A DNA stretch of 64,000 bases from Paenibacillus albidus (GTDB taxonomy: Bacteria > Bacillota > Bacilli > Paenibacillales > Paenibacillaceae), in NCBI RefSeq assembly GCF_014644435.1, contig NZ_BMKR01000017.1, positions 62,001-126,000 on the forward strand, read 5' to 3'. Position numbers and translations under genes: made by a program. Of the stretch, positions 50,243 to 58,468 are shown one piece after another. The notes under the pieces are model-generated. The model was not told the DNA's origin. It was given only the letters and a program-made list of their open reading frames with translations, and did no database searches. Numbering within the stretch: the stretch's first letter is position 1; each line of letters starts with the position of its first letter.

Positions 50243-50598
50243 CTGGCATTGTCCTCGTTCGCATAGACCAGAGCGACTATTGATGGAATCAGCAAAGAGT
50301 TCTCCAAAAAAAGCTGTGGATAAAATTTCTTTTACTTTAAACCATGGAGTCTATGGAGGGAGCAAATGACGCGGGGAAAACTACACTAATGCCTATGATT
50401 TGCGGAATTCTAACTCCAGTTCTGCGCATATCCTGATGGACGGAACTCATTGCTGCCTGTACACAAAATGCTGAACCTCAGGTGAATTACCTCAAAAAGA
50501 AACAGACCGCCCCGGTCAAAGGTAGCGGTCATATTCCACTATACCAAGATAAATTAATAATGTAATACAGTTACTATACACTCCATCCAGAACATTCC
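50243..50598. repeat. Intergenic region with repeated hairpin element, copy 2
   Basis: AGACCGCCCCGGTCAAAGG at 50502-50520, with the same AAAAAGAAA lead-in as copy 1 at 40746, followed by TAGCGGTC. Upstream, TTTAAACCATGGAGTCTATGG (from 50337) resembles a MerR-type promoter, and GGAGGGAGCAA then starts an ATG frame of only seven codons. It may be the trace of a lost gene. Confidence 0.45.
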
Positions 50599-51285
50599 TT
50601 ATATTCGCGTTACCTTCCGCTGCTCTATCTTCTTCGATGAAGGCTTATACACCCAGTAGATCATCTCCGTCAAATTCACCAATCCCAGTCCTCTTTCGAT
50701 TGGGTAAGTATGGCTGCCCATATCGCAATTGAGCCTTGCTCCATCAAAATAGATCCTTTCCACAGGCGTATGACCATAAATGACCGGTTTATTATGAGTT
50801 AAGCCTAAGAGTTTGGTCAGCGGAGTGTTGTAAAAATCGTATTCCGACATCCAGAGGATATCCCTGCTCTGCTGATCCAGCGGTTCATGAGGATTTAAGC
50901 CCGCATGGGTATACACATATTCCTCATCCGCATAAACCAGCGGCAAACGAATAATCCATTCTATGTGTTCATCCATTTCCGCTTTGGAGAACGTCTTCTC
51001 GAAATCCTTCAGTGTTGCCCTTCCGCCATGACTCAACCAAAGCTTGTCTCCGCTCCGGTAATAATCCCTCAGCATCTCCTCATGATTGCCGATAACGGCT
51101 TGTACATTCGGATAGGTATCGGCAAGCTCTTTTATCCTCTTAATTACGCTCCCGCTATGCTCCCCCCGATCAATCATATCCCCGCCAAAAACAAGCTGGT
51201 CCGCTTCAAAATCTACCTCTGCATGTTTCAGCAAAAGCTCCATGCCCTGGTACTCGCCATGTATATCTGTCATGAAAAACTTCAA
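50599..51285 (-). CDS. Metallophosphoesterase (PrpE/ApaH-like)
   Basis: A 228-residue protein with the complete calcineurin-like metal motifs: DIHGEYQG (residues 7-14), GGDMIDRG near 34, GNHEE near 65 and a later TLLGL-THNKPVIYGHTPVE near 160-175. It belongs to the serine/threonine phosphatase or diadenosine tetraphosphatase branch. The TTG start at 51285 is six nt after GGTGAG. Substrate not determinable from sequence. Confidence 0.88.
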   Translation of the reverse strand: MKFFMTDIHGEYQGMELLLKHAEVDFEADQLVFGGDMIDRGEHSGSVIKRIKELADTYPNVQAVIGNHEEMLRDYYRSGDKLWLSHGGRATLKDFEKTFSKAEMDEHIEWIIRLPLVYADEEYVYTHAGLNPHEPLDQQSRDILWMSEYDFYNTPLTKLLGLTHNKPVIYGHTPVERIYFDGARLNCDMGSHTYPIERGLGLVNLTEMIYWVYKPSSKKIEQRKVTRI

Positions 51286-51333
51286 AATATTCTCACCCCG
51301 ATTGGATCACTTCTTTATGCCATTCACTTACTA

Positions 51334-51978
51334 TTAACAATTATGTGTAACTTCCAGCTCATTATTGGCATCGATGGTTCCGTAAGTAGCACAAAGCAGC
51401 ATCCCCCCACAAACCTCGCTGCTCACTTGAAAATGTATGTTATCTTCATAGGTATCTATGCTATCCGCTGTAATGGTATCTATAAGTTTGTTGAAATTAA
51501 GAACCGGTAAATACTTCGCTACAATTTCATAGCTTGATAGATTATCTTTATTCGTATATGGATTATATTCCTGAATATCTTTATAAATCGGACTGGGACC
51601 ATAGGGGTCATGTATGAAGTGTCCATTCTCATCTTCGAATTTCCCCATTTCTTCCTTAACGATATAATCCGGATAATCTCCGCCGCCTGGATCTTCATCA
51701 CTAAACTGCCAAAAAGGATATTCGATATCACATAAGTGCGTAATCATCCATATTAGAAATTGCTCATTGATAACATCCACATCTGCTTCCAGCGTCTTGA
51801 ACCGTTCCCCATAATATTGGGTTGCCCGGTCCAGCTTCTCTTCTTGGGACATATCATCACTTACCCCTGCTATGTCGCAAGTATCCAAGTTAATAATGAT
51901 CGTATTGAATTCCCCCATCACCCCTAAATCAACCGTTCCACTCCAGTAGGCTTCACCATCGGTATCGATTGTTATCAT
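51334..51978 (-). CDS. Hypothetical acidic protein
   Basis: An acidic soluble protein of about 214 residues with no recognised domain. The ATG at 51978 (MITIDTDGEAYWSG) follows GGAGG by five nt; ATG 51990, also with AAGGAG, is an alternative. The longer frame to 52119 is less likely. It has WQFSDEDPGGGDYPDY in the middle and Cys-rich segments near the end (SSEVCGGMLLCATYG). It precedes the phosphoesterase gene by 48 bp on the same strand; a functional link is not evident. Confidence 0.55.
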   Translation of the reverse strand: MITIDTDGEAYWSGTVDLGVMGEFNTIIINLDTCDIAGVSDDMSQEEKLDRATQYYGERFKTLEADVDVINEQFLIWMITHLCDIEYPFWQFSDEDPGGGDYPDYIVKEEMGKFEDENGHFIHDPYGPSPIYKDIQEYNPYTNKDNLSSYEIVAKYLPVLNFNKLIDTITADSIDTYEDNIHFQVSSEVCGGMLLCATYGTIDANNELEVTHNC

Positions 51979-52221
51979 ATTGTCCTCCATTCTGCTCCTT
52001 ATATTGTGGCGATTACTTCCAATTCTTATCAAATCATCAATGATAAAGTCTGCTTGCACATCGTTTACCGGGTGGTCTCCTACGTAACAACATACACAGA
52101 TTTTTACAGTCGCAGACAACCGGCTTTTTTCATGATAAACTAACGCTAAATATAAACTTGCCTCAATGAAGTATGTGGCTGGGCTTAGTTATATTTCCAT
52201 ATTGACAGCGGAGGGAAATCA

Positions 52222-53451
52222 TTGCAAACATTAATACTCAAGTGGAATCAAGTGAGCCTGGTACAACGAATACTTGTGGGGATTATAGCTGGTATAGTCT
52301 TGGCTTTATCGATCCCTGATGCAACAGGAGTTACCATTTTCGGTTCCTTGTTTGTATCCGCATTAAAGGCGGTTGCGCCTGTATTGGTCTTGCTTCTGGT
52401 AATGTCGGCCATCTCCAAACATAAAAAGGGCCACCAAACGAATATGAAAGCGATCCTTGCTCTATATGGGTTAAGTACATTTTTGGCAGGACTCATAGCC
52501 GTTATTGCGAGTTTTATATTTCCGGTAAGCTTGTCTCTTGTAACGGGTACCAATGACCTGACTCCACCCGATGGGATCGTAGAAGTCCTTAAGACTTTGC
52601 TATTCCAGGTCGTCGACAACCCGGTAAATGCCCTAATGAATGGCAACTATATCGGTATCCTGGCATGGGCAATCCTTCTTGGAACTGCTTTAAGAAATGC
52701 CAATGATAGTACAAAAGACTCGCTTGCTAATTTTTCAGATGCCGTCTCACAAATCGTCAAATGGGTCATCAGCTTGGCACCCTTAGGCATCATGGGACTT
52801 GTATTTGATACCATTACAGCCAATGGACTTTCATCCTTGCTCGATTACGGCAAACTGCTGCTTGTTCTTATTGGATGTATGTTATTTATGGCATTAGTTA
52901 TTAATCCATTGATTGTATATCTGAATATACGCAGAAATCCTTACCCTCTTGTGTTTCATTGCCTGAAGGGAAGCGGGATTACCGCATTTTTCACCCGCAG
53001 CTCAGCTGCTAACATTCCAATTAACCTGAGATTATGTGAAAAAATGGAACTCGACGCAGATACGTATTCGGTGTCCATTCCATTAGGTGCTACGATTAAT
53101 ATGGCGGGTGCAGCGGTTACGATTTCTGTCTTGACTCTCGCTGCTGTTCATACGGTTGGCATTGAGGTGGACTTTGGTACGGCGCTTATTCTTAGCGTCC
53201 TGTCCGCTGTAGCGGCTGCCGGTGCCTCGGGTGTTGCTGGCGGTTCACTTCTACTGATTCCTCTGGCATGCAGTATTTTCGGCATTCCGAATGATGTTGC
53301 AATTCAGGTCGTGGGTGTTGGTTTCATAATCGGTGTGTTGCAGGACTCTTTTGAAACAGCTCTTAATTCATCCTCCGACCTACTTTTCACAGCAACAGCT
53401 GAATATGCCAAAAAACGTAAAGAAGGCAAGGAATTCGTGATTCATACCTAG
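52222..53451 (+). CDS. sstT: Serine/threonine:sodium symporter SstT
   Basis: A 409-residue transporter of the dicarboxylate/amino acid:cation symporter family. LVQRILVGIIAGIVLALSIP at the N-terminus, the hairpin with ITAFFTRSSAANIPINLRLCEKM and the later SIPLGATINMAGAAVTISVLTLAA are typical of SstT, which takes up L-serine and L-threonine with sodium. TTG at 52222 follows GGAGGG by seven nt. It is monocistronic, ending at a UUCG-loop terminator. Confidence 0.93.
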   Translation: MQTLILKWNQVSLVQRILVGIIAGIVLALSIPDATGVTIFGSLFVSALKAVAPVLVLLLVMSAISKHKKGHQTNMKAILALYGLSTFLAGLIAVIASFIFPVSLSLVTGTNDLTPPDGIVEVLKTLLFQVVDNPVNALMNGNYIGILAWAILLGTALRNANDSTKDSLANFSDAVSQIVKWVISLAPLGIMGLVFDTITANGLSSLLDYGKLLLVLIGCMLFMALVINPLIVYLNIRRNPYPLVFHCLKGSGITAFFTRSSAANIPINLRLCEKMELDADTYSVSIPLGATINMAGAAVTISVLTLAAVHTVGIEVDFGTALILSVLSAVAAAGASGVAGGSLLLIPLACSIFGIPNDVAIQVVGVGFIIGVLQDSFETALNSSSDLLFTATAEYAKKRKEGKEFVIHT

Positions 53452-53463
53452 AAAATGATACAC

Positions 53464-53494
53464 AAGCAGGAGACCTTCGGGTCCCTGCTTTTTT
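53464..53494 (+). terminator. Terminator of sstT with UUCG tetraloop
   Basis: AGCAGG-GACC paired with GGTC-CCTGCT around TTCG, followed by TTTTT. Confidence 0.9.
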
Positions 53495-53501
53495 GTTCTC
53501 T

Positions 53502-53594
53502 TCAGTTGCTTTGTCTTTCAAAAGCTGGTTGTGCTCTAGCCCAAGCCAAAGCTTGCCGCGCCTTTTCTACACGGTCATCCATACTTTGGTCCAC
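53502..53594 (-). CDS. Possible tiny ORF downstream of the GNAT gene, 30 aa
   Basis: A frame from GTG 53594 (or ATG 53582) reads VDQSMDDRVEKARQALAWAR and ends ERQSN. It looks helical and coding-like and begins shortly after the acetyltransferase stop, but the ribosome site is weak. It could be the tail of a lost gene. Confidence 0.3.
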   Translation of the reverse strand: MDQSMDDRVEKARQALAWARAQPAFERQSN

Positions 53595-53615
53595 CGTCCC
53601 TATGAATAAACAAGA

Positions 53616-54284
53616 CTAATCCCTTTGTTCCGCATAACTACACTCCTTATAAGGGGTGTTATGATCTAAGACCATGTAATCCCAGTCATACTCTTTGAAC
53701 AAGAGATAACGGATAAAGCTATTTTTCTTCGAATAAGAACGAAAGAATAATTGCTCATACAATTGTTTCGCACGTTGGTTTCTTTCGGAAACGTGGAGAC
53801 TAAGGTGATCAACAAACGGTTGTGTCTGCATATATTGCCGCGCCCACTGCAGCAGTTGTTTGCCAATACCCTTGCCTCGATGATCACGGTGAACCGATAG
53901 ATCGGCAATATAACATTCCCGGTCTTTGGGCTTATGGTCCAAATAGTACAGTCCGAGCAGCAATTTGAGCAGGCTCCACTTCCCAAGCCCGTCGAAGTCC
54001 TGCCAAGAAGGGCGATGTTGCCCTTGTGGGTCTATGGGGTGTTCCGGCTTCCACTTGAGCGCCAAGGTACCAATAACTTCTCCATTCTGCATCGCCACCA
54101 CCCGCAGGCCCGCCCCTTCGTCAGGAAGCTGATTTAACAACTTCTCGAAAAAAAAAGCCAGCTGATCCTCGCTTAACTTTGCCAGGGTTAGAAACTTTCC
54201 GCGAAATCCATGTACAAGCAACCGGCTAACCGCTGGATTATACCTGGAGTGCATAGGTTCAATCGTAATTGGTGTGCTTGTCAT
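53616..54284 (-). CDS. GNAT acetyltransferase in a MerR operon
   Basis: A 222-residue GNAT protein. The acetyl-CoA site is YIADLSVHRDHRGKGIGKQLLQWA near residue 130, and LHVSERNQRAKQLYEQLFF follows. The start ATG is one base after the MerR gene stop, with its ribosome site (GAAGGAG) inside the MerR coding end, so expression is coupled. A MerR regulator with its own acetyltransferase recalls the BltR-BltD pair of Bacillus, in which BltD acetylates polyamines; the substrate here is unknown. Confidence 0.88.
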   Translation of the reverse strand: MTSTPITIEPMHSRYNPAVSRLLVHGFRGKFLTLAKLSEDQLAFFFEKLLNQLPDEGAGLRVVAMQNGEVIGTLALKWKPEHPIDPQGQHRPSWQDFDGLGKWSLLKLLLGLYYLDHKPKDRECYIADLSVHRDHRGKGIGKQLLQWARQYMQTQPFVDHLSLHVSERNQRAKQLYEQLFFRSYSKKNSFIRYLLFKEYDWDYMVLDHNTPYKECSYAEQRD

Positions 54285-54285
54285 C

Positions 54286-55074
54286 TTATTCTCCTTCTTT
54301 CAAAACATCTGTCGATTGGATTCGTTTCAATATCTCGAAATGCAGTTTGCCATGGCTAAACAGGGATAAATAAGATTTCTCAATTAAGATTAAAGGCTCT
54401 TCCGCTAGGGCATAAGCATGCACGGCAGCATGTTCGTTAAACTGCTCGATCCTTTGATCAAGCTCATGGTCCTGCTGAATCAAAAAATCTGAGGAAAGGT
54501 ACTCCCCGGCAGGCAAGGTGAAATCGCTGGACTGTTGAGCTTCCAGACATATCGTAATTGCATCAGAACTGTCATACAAATAATGAATGTCTAGTTCGAA
54601 CAGATTTGGTACTGGAGCGGCTTGTTCGGCCAGCAGGCGGGCATGAAGTGTAGTGTGTGACTTTATCTCTACCCAACGCGTCAAATGAATAATCTTCCGT
54701 TGCCTCACTTGATATTGCGTGGTCTGACTGACAAAGCTGAGCTGCTCCTGCAGAACCTTACGGATGAACTGTTGCAGCTCTTGAAGTTGTTCAATCTGGG
54801 TTGTTGTTTCCAGTAAAGAATGTTGAAGCACTTGCTCAAATTGCCCAGGCGTAAATGAATCGAAAGATTGCTTAATCGACGGCACCGACACACCAAGCTT
54901 CCGAAGCAACAGAATATGTGCCAAATTGTAAATTTGATCCATATCGTACATTCTGTACAGATTGTCATCTGTATAGGCGGGCTCGAGAATTCCCTTCTCT
55001 TCAAAATAACGGATTTGATGTACAGATACATTCATAATGCGGGCCAGTTCACTAATCGTTATTTCCTTTTTCAT
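54286..55074 (-). CDS. MerR-family transcriptional regulator
   Basis: A 262-residue activator. The N-terminal winged helix is typical (ITISELARIMNVSVHQIRYFEEKGILEPAYTDDNLYRMYD), followed by a dimerisation helix and a C-terminal domain of about 140 residues that could bind an effector. GGGAG precedes the ATG. It is first in an operon with the GNAT gene and has a canonical MerR promoter upstream, so it is very likely autoregulated and activates the acetyltransferase when its ligand is present. Confidence 0.93.
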   Translation of the reverse strand: MKKEITISELARIMNVSVHQIRYFEEKGILEPAYTDDNLYRMYDMDQIYNLAHILLLRKLGVSVPSIKQSFDSFTPGQFEQVLQHSLLETTTQIEQLQELQQFIRKVLQEQLSFVSQTTQYQVRQRKIIHLTRWVEIKSHTTLHARLLAEQAAPVPNLFELDIHYLYDSSDAITICLEAQQSSDFTLPAGEYLSSDFLIQQDHELDQRIEQFNEHAAVHAYALAEEPLILIEKSYLSLFSHGKLHFEILKRIQSTDVLKEGE

Positions 55075-55103
55075 TGCTATCGCTCCCGGTGTGGAATACC
55101 TTT

Positions 55104-55134
55104 ACCATACACCTTAGGTCAGGCCTAAGGTCAA
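55104..55134 (-). promoter_or_regulatory. MerR-type promoter with 19-bp spacer and dyad operator
   Basis: On the minus strand TTGACC (55129-55134) and TATGGT (55104-55109) are 19 bp apart, the overlong spacer of MerR-controlled promoters. The spacer holds the dyad ACCTTAGG-N5-CCTAAGGT (55111-55131). Confidence 0.85.
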
Positions 55135-55237
55135 TCTTTTTGGGTTATTCAAGAGAAAGCAGCGGGAAGCATGCGATTTCATCAAACTTGATACCTTAAG
55201 CTTTCAAGCATGAATTCGAGCGGAATTTAATTAGAAC

Positions 55238-55273
55238 CACTGACAGCAGGTGTCAGTGAGGGTGGCTTATAAT
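55238..55273 (+). promoter_or_regulatory. Dyad and -10 box upstream of the VOC gene
   Basis: CACTGACA-N5-TGTCAGTG (55238-55258) has the same 8-5-8 geometry as the neighbouring MerR operator but a different sequence, and lies 9 bp before TATAAT (55268-55273). A regulator binding here is likely; which one is unknown. Confidence 0.5.
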
Positions 55274-55315
55274 CGGAATAAACACCCACACTAATTATCT
55301 TAGGAGGAATGGAGT

Positions 55316-55744
55316 ATGAGCAAAACACAAACATTACGAGGATTTGCGACAATCAGTTATTGGGCGGATGATATGGAGGCGGCAAAGGCTTGGTACTCGG
55401 AGCTGCTGGGCATTGCGCCTTACTTCGAAACCTCAGGACCCGATGGTCAACTGGTCTATGCAGAGTTTCGCCTTGGAGACTACCAGCACGAACTGGGTCT
55501 GATCGATCGACGTTTCGCTCCTGCGCATGCAGTTGCTGGTCCCGGTGGGGCCATCATGTACTGGCATGTTGATGATATAGAAGCCACACTTAAGCATTTG
55601 ATGGCCATGGGCGCGCAAGAGTATGAACCCCTCGTCCACCGGGGAGAGGGATTCATCACGGCTTCCGTTACAGATCCATTTGGTAACGTGCTAGGTATCA
55701 TGTATAATTCTCACTATGTGAAGATACATTCGAATATTTTATAG
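55316..55744 (+). CDS. VOC-family (glyoxalase/bleomycin-resistance-like) protein
   Basis: A 142-residue VOC-fold protein. ISYWADDMEAAKAWYSELLGIAPYF at the N-terminus and ITASVTDPFGNVLGIMYN at the C-terminus are the two halves of a glyoxalase-like module. The metal-site residues include the Glu in LVYAEFRLGDYQHELGL. The ribosome site is TAGGAGGA. Such proteins act in dioxygenation, isomerisation or antibiotic binding; its role is not determinable. Confidence 0.85.
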   Translation: MSKTQTLRGFATISYWADDMEAAKAWYSELLGIAPYFETSGPDGQLVYAEFRLGDYQHELGLIDRRFAPAHAVAGPGGAIMYWHVDDIEATLKHLMAMGAQEYEPLVHRGEGFITASVTDPFGNVLGIMYNSHYVKIHSNIL

Positions 55745-55806
55745 AGTTTCCTAATAGCAGGTTTGTGTGTTTTCATTTCACTTTTAATACGGGAGGAAAA
55801 AAAGAT

Positions 55807-56421
55807 ATGTTAATCGACCTTTCTCATATCATCCAAGATGGAATGCCCGTGTTTCCTGGAGATACAGAGACAGTACTACTACAATCCAAGTACATTCAAA
55901 AGGACTATTACAACAATCATCAGATGACTATTAACATGCATGCTGGTACTCATATCGATGGCCCAATGCATCTATTGGACTGCAATTTGTACCTTAACGA
56001 ATTTCCTCTTGAAACCTTTATAGGTGAGGGTTGTTTGCTGGATGTATCTAAAGAAACCACAATTCATTACAAGGAAGAGTATGAGCATTTAATCAAACAG
56101 AAACAAATCCTTATTTTATATACCGGTCACTGTAAATACTTCGGCCAATCAAAGTATTTTACCGATTATCCCGTATTGACCTTAGAATTTGCGGAGTTAT
56201 TAGTAAGGAAACAAGTGAAAATGATTGGCTTGGATACACCTTCACCAGATAAGTATCCATTTGAGGTACATAAGTGTCTGTTTCAAAATAACATTCTGAT
56301 TATTGAAAACTTAACGAATGTAGAACAACTGCAAAATGTAAAGTCTTTTGAAATCATAGCACTGCCACTACATATAAAGTCGGATTCTTCGATTGCACGT
56401 GTGATTGCGCGAGTGAAATGA
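55807..56421 (+). CDS. Cyclase-family protein (kynurenine-formamidase-like)
   Basis: A 204-residue protein of the cyclase family (PF04199). The metal motif HAGTHIDGPMH is near residue 44, preceded by IDLSHIIQDGMPVFPGD, and a C-terminal IGLDTPSPDKYPFEVHKCL completes the active site. Family members hydrolyse amides such as N-formylkynurenine; the substrate here is not fixed by context. The ATG at 55807 follows GGGAGG. Its AT-rich codon use differs from the preceding genes by eye. Confidence 0.88.
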   Translation: MLIDLSHIIQDGMPVFPGDTETVLLQSKYIQKDYYNNHQMTINMHAGTHIDGPMHLLDCNLYLNEFPLETFIGEGCLLDVSKETTIHYKEEYEHLIKQKQILILYTGHCKYFGQSKYFTDYPVLTLEFAELLVRKQVKMIGLDTPSPDKYPFEVHKCLFQNNILIIENLTNVEQLQNVKSFEIIALPLHIKSDSSIARVIARVK

Positions 56422-56478
56422 CTTTTTCTTTGTATACCTAATCAATGGTTCTATCGTTGGTCAGGGAGCCTATGGTTC

Positions 56479-56658
56479 TCAATGAAGAAAAAAAACTGAA
56501 CCCTCCGCGAGAATTTCTTTCATTCCATCAGAATGTTCTTTTACTAATTTGCCCGCCTTATCTTTGTAGACTACACAAGTTCCATTTGCCTTCGCGTCCA
56601 GCTTTGCACGCTCTCCCGTTAACTTAATGAGCTTCAATAAATCATTATAGGTTTCCAT
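56479..56658 (-). CDS. Small hypothetical protein, 59 aa
   Basis: A 59-residue frame (METYNDLLKLIKLTGERAKL at the start, KDKAGKLVKEHSDGMKEILAEGSVFF at the end). GGGGTG lies about seven nt before the ATG. It reads like a genuine small soluble protein, but I do not recognise the family. It lies 37 bp behind the CPBP gene on the same strand. Confidence 0.55.
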   Translation of the reverse strand: METYNDLLKLIKLTGERAKLDAKANGTCVVYKDKAGKLVKEHSDGMKEILAEGSVFFLH

Positions 56659-56695
56659 TCTTGAGCACCCCATTTCTTTCAACACCGAAACAAAA

Positions 56696-57415
56696 CTATT
56701 TCATAAACACGGCAAAGAATATAACCACATCTTGCAAGAAATGTATAAGTAGCGCCCAGAAAAAACCTTTGGTTTCAAGCATGGATTTAGCCAATAACCA
56801 GCCTATAAAACCAGCCATCAATACACCTGGAATCCCGCTTGGTGTTCCAAAGTAATGAATCACACCAAAAGTAGCTGCGGCTAATCCTTGGGCTACATAC
56901 GGTGAGTATCCAAATTTATTGACAACTGCAACAAATGAAAACCGAAATATGATTTCTTCTGAAAAAGCATTTATGAGTGCAAATACGATGACCAATAAAA
57001 TCCCCGGATACAAATCCAGGCTCATTTCCCCCTCACGAGCCACTTGAAAATAAATCACAACAACCGTTACCAAAGTAATAATTATCGCAAAGTTTAAGCC
57101 TAGGTTTTTCCATGTTTCAGTCTCTTTTGGTTTGATTCCAATCCATGGTTCGGATCGAATTTTCCCATCCCTCTTTTTCAGGCTTAAATACGCAAGTCCC
57201 TCTCTACCTGTCAGCCCATACACAATTCCGATAAGGATAACTACCAGTAATAATACCGCTACTTGATAACTCATTTCTTGATTGTATACTTCTCTTTCAA
57301 ACATTTCGAAGGCAAAAGGCTGACTCCTTCTAATCCATAAAAGGGTTGGCGCAATCGCGATCACGATCATGGTGATAAAAATGATGGGAAACGCTCTAAA
57401 TTTTTTTTTATTCAT
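56696..57415 (-). CDS. CPBP-family intramembrane glutamic endopeptidase
   Basis: A 239-residue membrane protein with about seven helices. The catalytic pair of the CPBP (Abi) family is present, EEIIFR near residue 158 and the His of FGVIHYFG near 195. These proteases process prenyl proteins in eukaryotes and often act in bacteriocin immunity or membrane stress in Firmicutes. ATG 57415 is better spaced from AGGGG than 57421. The start overlaps the end of the PadR gene, so the two form a small operon. Confidence 0.85.
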   Translation of the reverse strand: MNKKKFRAFPIIFITMIVIAIAPTLLWIRRSQPFAFEMFEREVYNQEMSYQVAVLLLVVILIGIVYGLTGREGLAYLSLKKRDGKIRSEPWIGIKPKETETWKNLGLNFAIIITLVTVVVIYFQVAREGEMSLDLYPGILLVIVFALINAFSEEIIFRFSFVAVVNKFGYSPYVAQGLAAATFGVIHYFGTPSGIPGVLMAGFIGWLLAKSMLETKGFFWALLIHFLQDVVIFFAVFMK

Positions 57416-57965
57416 TCTCATGGCCCCTGTCTTGATTGTTTAAAATGTTTAAAGCATGCTGACACCATTCGATGGTCATTTGGATGTATCTTTCTCCGTA
57501 TTCAAGAGTCAACAACCAGAGTTGCGCCTGATTACCTTCCATATTATTTACAACCGCTTTAATTCCTTCAAGAATTTCTGAAAAACCTTTGCTCGTTTCT
57601 AATTCTTCTTCTATGTAAGATACTAATTGTGGGACATTGCGTTCATCGGAAACAAAAACTTTCATTAGTAATTCATTCCTCATCACAGATTCCCCGGGTG
57701 CCTGGGCCAACCAGGAATCAAGCTGTTGACAGCCCTGCGGAGTAACGCCGTAGACTTTCTTATGCCTGCCAGTCTTTGTCTCTTCTACAACCGATACAGA
57801 TCCCTCCAGCTCCAGCTGCTTAATGCTCTTATGAATATGTCCATAGGATTCATTCCAAAAAAGGCCGATACTTTCCTTCGAAAATTTAACCAGTTCATAG
57901 GCGCTCATTGGTTTTATTCGAAGTAAGCCGAGAATGGCAAAATAGGTGGTGTTGATTCTTTTCAT
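57408..57965 (-). CDS. PadR-family transcriptional regulator
   Basis: A 185-residue regulator. The winged helix TTYFAILGLLRIKPMSAYELVKFSKESIGLFWNESYGHIHKSIKQLELEGSVSV is a textbook PadR domain, followed by the C-terminal Vir_act_alpha-type dimerisation helices. The ATG at 57965 follows GGAG. It overlaps the CPBP protease gene and most likely represses this operon through the dyad just upstream, responding to a small hydrophobic compound or stress. Confidence 0.92.
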   Translation of the reverse strand: MKRINTTYFAILGLLRIKPMSAYELVKFSKESIGLFWNESYGHIHKSIKQLELEGSVSVVEETKTGRHKKVYGVTPQGCQQLDSWLAQAPGESVMRNELLMKVFVSDERNVPQLVSYIEEELETSKGFSEILEGIKAVVNNMEGNQAQLWLLTLEYGERYIQMTIEWCQHALNILNNQDRGHENE

Positions 57966-57983
57966 ATTTATCTCCTTGCATAT

Positions 57984-58007
57984 CATATATATCTTTAAGA
58001 TACATCT
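57984..58007. promoter_or_regulatory. Dyad upstream of the PadR gene
   Basis: On the minus strand ATGTATCTT-A-AAGATATAT is a near-perfect inverted repeat about 20 bp before the PadR start codon. It resembles the ATGT-N8-ACAT operators of PadR proteins. Confidence 0.5.
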
Positions 58008-58099
58008 ATTTTGAATAATAAACCATTAAAACACAAAATACAATCATTCTGAGGAAATAAAAAAGGTGGAATTATCTAAGTGAAGTTTAATATAGGGGT

Positions 58100-58459
58100 G
58101 TGATAAAGCTGCAACGGCAAGAGGTCCGTACAATTTATCCCGATCAATATATCTTGCTTGAAATTCTGGATTTTCATACCAAGGATAACAATCAATCCGT
58201 AGATGACGTTGCTTTAGTTCGAGCCATTCTAGACCCTAACGAAGCCACTAGAGTGTTACTGAACTGCAATGTATCATACCGTATTAACGGCCTCGACCTG
58301 CATCAGATGGAAATGTACCGGCACACTCTAATCGCAACTAAAATAGGGACGTTAATATACCACGTCCCCAACATACCCTCTCACTACTCACCAACCCTTA
58401 TACACCAAGGATCAAACCGTTCTACATGCCCAGTGCGGATATCACGGATAGAGTTATGA
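58100..58459 (+). CDS. Hypothetical protein, about 119 aa
   Basis: A frame beginning at GTG behind a weak GGGGTG. The first half (REVRTIYPDQYILLEILDFH, VDDVALVRAILDPNEATRVLL) resembles small Bacillales proteins of unknown function that I recall only vaguely. The second half, from about residue 57, looks less regular and may be altered. The low-quality ribosome site and odd end keep confidence modest. Confidence 0.45.
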   Translation: MIKLQRQEVRTIYPDQYILLEILDFHTKDNNQSVDDVALVRAILDPNEATRVLLNCNVSYRINGLDLHQMEMYRHTLIATKIGTLIYHVPNIPSHYSPTLIHQGSNRSTCPVRISRIEL

Positions 58460-58468
58460 ATCTACCTA

